From an uncultured Collinsella sp. (GTDB lineage: Bacteria; Actinomycetota; Coriobacteriia; Coriobacteriales; Coriobacteriaceae): a stretch of DNA of 8,196 bases. Shown piece after piece: positions 5,514-8,196 of this stretch (position 1 is its first letter; every line of letters begins with the position of its first letter). The stretch lies in assembly GCA_900545745.1 (NCBI GenBank), contig URAD01000044.1, positions 1 to 8,196 on the forward strand. The letters run 5' to 3'. Made by a program: the position numbers and the translations under genes. The notes under the pieces were generated by a model, which worked only from the letters and a program-made list of their open reading frames with translations, had not been told where the DNA came from and made no database searches.

Positions 5514-6968
5514 ATGAGTTACTTTGACAGAACGTCTGCCGCCGGTATGCCCGAGGGCTTTTTGTGGGGTGGTGCCCTCGCCGCCAACCAGGCCGAAGGG
5601 GGCTGGAACGAGGGCGGCCGCGGCATGTCGCACTCCGACCTGATCCCACAGGGTTCCGACCGCTGGGATGTAATGTTTGGCAGGCAAAAGCCCGTGGACG
5701 ATCCGGACAGGCTGTATCCATGCCGCTGGGGCAACGACTTCTTCCATCATTGGCACGAGGATGTCGAGCTTTTTGCCGAGATGGGCTTTAAGTGCCTGCG
5801 TCTTTCAATTTGCTGGAGCCGTATTTTTCCCACAGGGATGGAGGCCGAGCCCAACGGCGAGGGCTTGGAGTTTTACCGTCAGGTATTCGAGGCGCTGCGC
5901 GAGCATGGAATCGAGCCGCTTGTGACGCTGTCGCACTACGACTATCCGTTGGCTCTGGTCGAGCGCTATGGTGGCTGGCAAAGCCGAGAGATGATCGAGC
6001 GGTATGCGCACTACGTCGAGACCGTCGGACGCGCGTACCAGGGCCTCGTGCGTTATTGGCTTACGTTCAACGAGATCAACAGCGTGGCGCTGTCCTATCT
6101 CAACGCGGGTGTCACGCTCGAGGATGAGCGTGACCGTGCAGCCGTGACTGCGGCGTTCTCGCACCATATGTTTATGGCGAGCGCTCGCGCTGTCGAGATT
6201 CTGCACAAGATCGATCCCGCAAACAAGGTGGGTTGCATGGTCGCTGCCGGTGCGACCTATCCGTACCGTTGTGCGCCCGAGGACGTATGGCTTGCGTATG
6301 AGGAGGACCGCGGCCGCTACTTCTACACAGACGTGATGGCTGCGGGCGCCTATCCTGCTTGGAAGCTGCGTGCACTCGAGAAAGAGGGTGTTCACGTGCC
6401 CTTTGAGCCGGGCGATACGGAGTATCTGGCAGAGCATACGGTCGACTTCATCTCGTTCTCGTACTATTGCTCGCGCTTGGTGTGCGCCGATGATCAGGTG
6501 ATCGCCGAGAAGGCGGAGGGCAACGTGTTCCCGACGTTGCGCAATCCGTACCTCAAGGATAAAGAGACTGCCTGGAAGTGGCAGATCGATGCGCTGGGTT
6601 TGCGCGTGACGCTTGCCGGCTACCACGATCGTTACCATCTTCCGCTCTTTATCGCCGAGAACGGTGTGGGCGGACTCGATGCGCTGGAAGACGGCAAAGT
6701 CCACGATGCGTATCATATTGATTACCTGCGAAGGCATATTCTTGCGCTGCGCGATGCAATTGTCGAGGACGGTGTTGACCTGATGGGATACACGCCGTGG
6801 GGCTGTATCGATTTGGTGTCGGCCTCGACGGGGCAGATGAAGAAGCGCTATGGCTTTGTTTATGTCGATGCCGATGATATGGGCAAAGGCACGTTCGATC
6901 GCTACCGAAAGGACAGCTTCTGCTGGTACCAAAAGGTCATTGCATCAAATGGCGAGGACTTGAGTTAA
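5514..6968 (+). CDS. GH1 family 6-phospho-beta-glucosidase
   Basis: This cytosolic glycoside hydrolase cleaves the 6-phosphorylated beta-glucoside delivered by the PTS, giving glucose 6-phosphate plus an aglycone or glucose. From the start at 5514 it has 484 residues, normal for GH1. Signature features are the N-terminal FLWGGALAANQAEGGW (17-32), the acid/base Glu187 in TFNEIN, and the nucleophile Glu382 in FIAENGVGG. The motif SASTGQMKKRYGF (436-448) supplies the Ser438/Lys444/Tyr446 set that binds the sugar phosphate. WKWQIDALGLR (355-365) is typical of the glucosidase rather than the galactosidase branch. The ATG at 5502 would add MLSS and overlap IIC by 11 nt, but it lacks a ribosome-binding site; 5514 has only a weak GAGG at 5498-5501. 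Either start suggests coupling with IIC, whose stop ends at 5512. Similar genes are bglA or ascB. Confidence 0.93.
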   Translation: MSYFDRTSAAGMPEGFLWGGALAANQAEGGWNEGGRGMSHSDLIPQGSDRWDVMFGRQKPVDDPDRLYPCRWGNDFFHHWHEDVELFAEMGFKCLRLSICWSRIFPTGMEAEPNGEGLEFYRQVFEALREHGIEPLVTLSHYDYPLALVERYGGWQSREMIERYAHYVETVGRAYQGLVRYWLTFNEINSVALSYLNAGVTLEDERDRAAVTAAFSHHMFMASARAVEILHKIDPANKVGCMVAAGATYPYRCAPEDVWLAYEEDRGRYFYTDVMAAGAYPAWKLRALEKEGVHVPFEPGDTEYLAEHTVDFISFSYYCSRLVCADDQVIAEKAEGNVFPTLRNPYLKDKETAWKWQIDALGLRVTLAGYHDRYHLPLFIAENGVGGLDALEDGKVHDAYHIDYLRRHILALRDAIVEDGVDLMGYTPWGCIDLVSASTGQMKKRYGFVYVDADDMGKGTFDRYRKDSFCWYQKVIASNGEDLS

Positions 6969-6984
6969 CTCTTGCAGGTCTGTT

Positions 6985-7018
6985 GCCCCCGCGGTCCGCT
7001 TCGGCCGCGGGGGCTTTT
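6985..7018 (+). terminator. Rho-independent terminator of the PTS/GH1 operon
   Basis: GCCCCCGCGG (6985-6994) pairs perfectly with CCGCGGGGGC (7005-7014). A further CCG/CGG stem continues inside the loop after a single bulged T. TTTT follows at 7015-7018, then GTTATT. This very stable hairpin, 17 nt after the GH1 stop, marks the operon end. Confidence 0.92.
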
Positions 7019-7410
7019 GTTATTGAGGCGGCTGTTCATGAGGAGCATTGCAGGCTGCGGAAACCCGGCACTTGGGGACGTTCCTTTCCTGCCGGCAGCT
7101 TGGGACAGTCCTTAAAGGCCGCATCGATCAACTGCGGAAAGCACATCCCAGAATGAGCGTCCAACATGGGGTGCGGTTTCCCTTGAGGCCCTCAATCGGA
7201 AAATGCATCCCGGATTATTGTCGAAAAGCGGTCCCTAGTTTCCCAAACGGGCCGCTAACGGAAAGCGCACCCCGCTATTGGGCCCCAAAGCAGGATGCGC
7301 TTTCCGTGCTGGCAGTTCCAAGCAGTTCGGGATGGCCCTTTTCGTCTGCTCTCGGCCGGCGTCCGTAAGACTGTCCCCAACGACCACTCATTTAAGTCTG
7401 TCCCCAATGA
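7019..7410. repeat. Gene-free region filled with dispersed and inverted repeats
   Basis: No supported gene is present. The left boundary block TTGGGGACGTTC (7072-7083) is identical to 1232-1243. A related block, TTGGGACAGTCCTT, follows at 7100-7113. The right boundary carries GACTGTCCCCAA (7369-7380), which is inverted relative to the left block, so the interval 7072-7412 has MITE-like imperfect terminal inverted repeats. Between them lie units related to CGGAAAGCGCATCCC in both orientations: 7055-7066 (short), 7132-7150, 7167-7182 (inverted), 7197-7213, 7258-7272 and 7293-7307 (inverted). Spacing is irregular, which excludes a CRISPR array. No transposase gene is visible. Confidence 0.6.
7258..7307. 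repeat. Inverted pair of GGAAAGCGCATCC-type units
   Basis: The left arm at 7258-7272 and the right arm at 7293-7307 are 15 nt each and complementary at 14 positions, with a 20-nt loop containing GGGCCC. No T-run follows in either direction, so it is not an obvious terminator. The right arm reads GGATGCGCTTTCCGT on the plus strand. Confidence 0.65.
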
Positions 7411-7412
7411 CT
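7367..7412. repeat. Dispersed 46-bp repeat module, copy B
   Basis: This segment is identical at 39 of 46 positions to 1262-1307. Two 17-bp units, 7367-7383 and 7394-7410, differ at two positions and are spaced by the same 27 bp as in copy A. The module ends inside the stop codon of the minus-strand protease gene (7411-7413), so the repeat abuts that gene with no spacer. Confidence 0.7.
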
Positions 7413-8196
7413 AGTAGTAGGCCCACATGGCTTCGACTTCGTTGAGGACCTCTACGGCGCCCCAGCGGCGGGCGCTGCGGCTGGCCGAGTTGGGATCGAA
7501 GACTCCAATCTGGTCGGCGTCGTCAATACCGTAAAGCACAATGTAGTGGCCCACGTTGGTAAAGGTGCCCGGCCGAACGGCGGCGATGACGGGCGCTCCC
7601 GAACGCAGTGCCTGAGTCATCGAGTCGCGATCGTTATGGAGCTCCGTTCCGTTAAGTCCCAACTGCCACGCGCCGCTCGTCATAAACGACCATTCGGTTG
7701 CACCGGTGGGGGCGTAATTGCCCGCCTCAGAAAGCGCGCACATATCGACGGGGGTCATATCGGCGCGTCCCGTCTTAAAGATGTAGACCATGGTGAGGCA
7801 CGTAGGCCCGCAGGCATTTTGGCGGATGGTGCCGCCGGCGTAAGGCAGCTCCGACCACGCGGGGTCGATCTGATAGATATGGGGCATCGTGCCGGCTTGC
7901 CATTGCGAGCGTGGGGTCGAAAAGGCGAAAGAATAACCGGGTGCGACGGGGGCCTTGAGCAGCTTGTCCTCGGCGGTGGGCTCGAGACCGGCCGAGCCGT
8001 GGGACATACAGGAGCTCATAAGCACAAAGACCAGACAGGTGAGGATAGAGCACAGTGCGAGGCGAAGTCGACGAGCCGGCAGGGCGGGGGCATTCACGTG
8101 CGATGTCGAGCGGTAGGGCTTGCCGTCGCGTCCACCTTGGGGATGCGAAAAGAAGCGGTTGATATGGATGCCGGGCTGACGTGCGCCGTTGCGGCG
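7411..8196 (-). CDS. C39-like (Peptidase_C39_2) membrane-anchored or exported cysteine protease, 5' end outside the window
   Basis: This is a probable papain-like cysteine protease of the bacteriocin-processing C39-like group, acting outside the membrane; its substrate is unknown. Numbering here counts the GTG at 8097-8095 as residue 1. A basic stretch (PARRLRLAL, 7-15) precedes a hydrophobic segment (about 12-28) ending in MSSC (27-30), which could be a signal anchor or an atypical lipobox. The catalytic cysteine is Cys96 in QNACGPTC, the histidine is His184 in GHYIVLYG, and FDPNS (200-204) fits the third catalytic position. The frame has no stop between that GTG and the window edge (33 more codons, Arg/Gly/His-rich), and the GTG has no Shine-Dalgarno, so the gene very likely starts beyond position 8196. 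It stands alone, convergent with the PTS operon, with no clear terminator of its own. Confidence 0.8.
   Translation of the reverse strand, partial: RRNGARQPGIHINRFFSHPQGGRDGKPYRSTSHVNAPALPARRLRLALCSILTCLVFVLMSSCMSHGSAGLEPTAEDKLLKAPVAPGYSFAFSTPRSQWQAGTMPHIYQIDPAWSELPYAGGTIRQNACGPTCLTMVYIFKTGRADMTPVDMCALSEAGNYAPTGATEWSFMTSGAWQLGLNGTELHNDRDSMTQALRSGAPVIAAVRPGTFTNVGHYIVLYGIDDADQIGVFDPNSASRSARRWGAVEVLNEVEAMWAYY

Noticed and set aside
5805..6932. 375-codon minus-strand open frame opposite the GH1 gene
   Set aside because: It is antisense to a confident GH1 enzyme with intact catalytic motifs, and shows no recognisable domain.
7048..7368. 106-codon plus-strand open frame in the repeat region
   Set aside because: It starts with TTG, has no Shine-Dalgarno, and consists of translated dispersed repeats. 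It is most likely spurious.
7055..7412. CRISPR array
   Set aside because: The units are degenerate, occur in both orientations and are irregularly spaced. No cas genes are present.

Overview
The window is a GC-rich bacterial chromosome segment with long G/C-ending reading frames, strong Shine-Dalgarno sequences and short intergenic gaps. The gene content (carbamate kinase, a lactose/cellobiose-family PTS operon with a LicR-type regulator, and a C39-like exported protease) and the overall protein style suggest an anaerobic gut actinobacterium of the Coriobacteriia, most like Collinsella. That assignment comes from recognition, not from a search.

Layout, left to right. An AT-rich leader (1-136) precedes a complete carbamate kinase gene, arcC (137-1099), which ends in a stem-loop and a clear intrinsic terminator. 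A 372-bp gene-free stretch (1100-1471) then carries a long inverted repeat and a copy of a dispersed repeat. Next comes a 631-residue LicR/BglG-type transcriptional activator (1472-3367). After a 119-bp gap there is a tight operon of PTS IIA (3487-3813), IIB (3860-4153), IIC (4163-5512) and a GH1 6-phospho-beta-glucosidase (5514-6968), closed by a strong terminator (6985-7018). A second gene-free stretch (6969-7410) is filled with repeats related to those in the first. At the right edge a membrane-anchored or exported C39-like cysteine protease gene lies on the minus strand (7411-8196). It stays open to the window boundary, so its true start is probably outside.

How the genes work together. 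The IIA, IIB and IIC proteins would import and phosphorylate a beta-linked disaccharide such as cellobiose or another beta-glucoside. The GH1 enzyme would cleave the 6-phosphorylated product inside the cell. The upstream regulator carries its own PTS IIB-like and IIA-like domains and two PRDs, so it probably reads PTS phosphorylation state and activates the operon. One of its four expected PRD histidines is replaced by alanine. arcC belongs to a separate metabolic unit, ATP generation from carbamoyl phosphate, and is insulated from the sugar genes by its terminator.

No clearly new defence or mobile system is visible. The least ordinary content is the paired family of intergenic repeats around the regulator-PTS block, one copy of which abuts and contributes to the protease stop codon, together with the altered PRD2 of the regulator.
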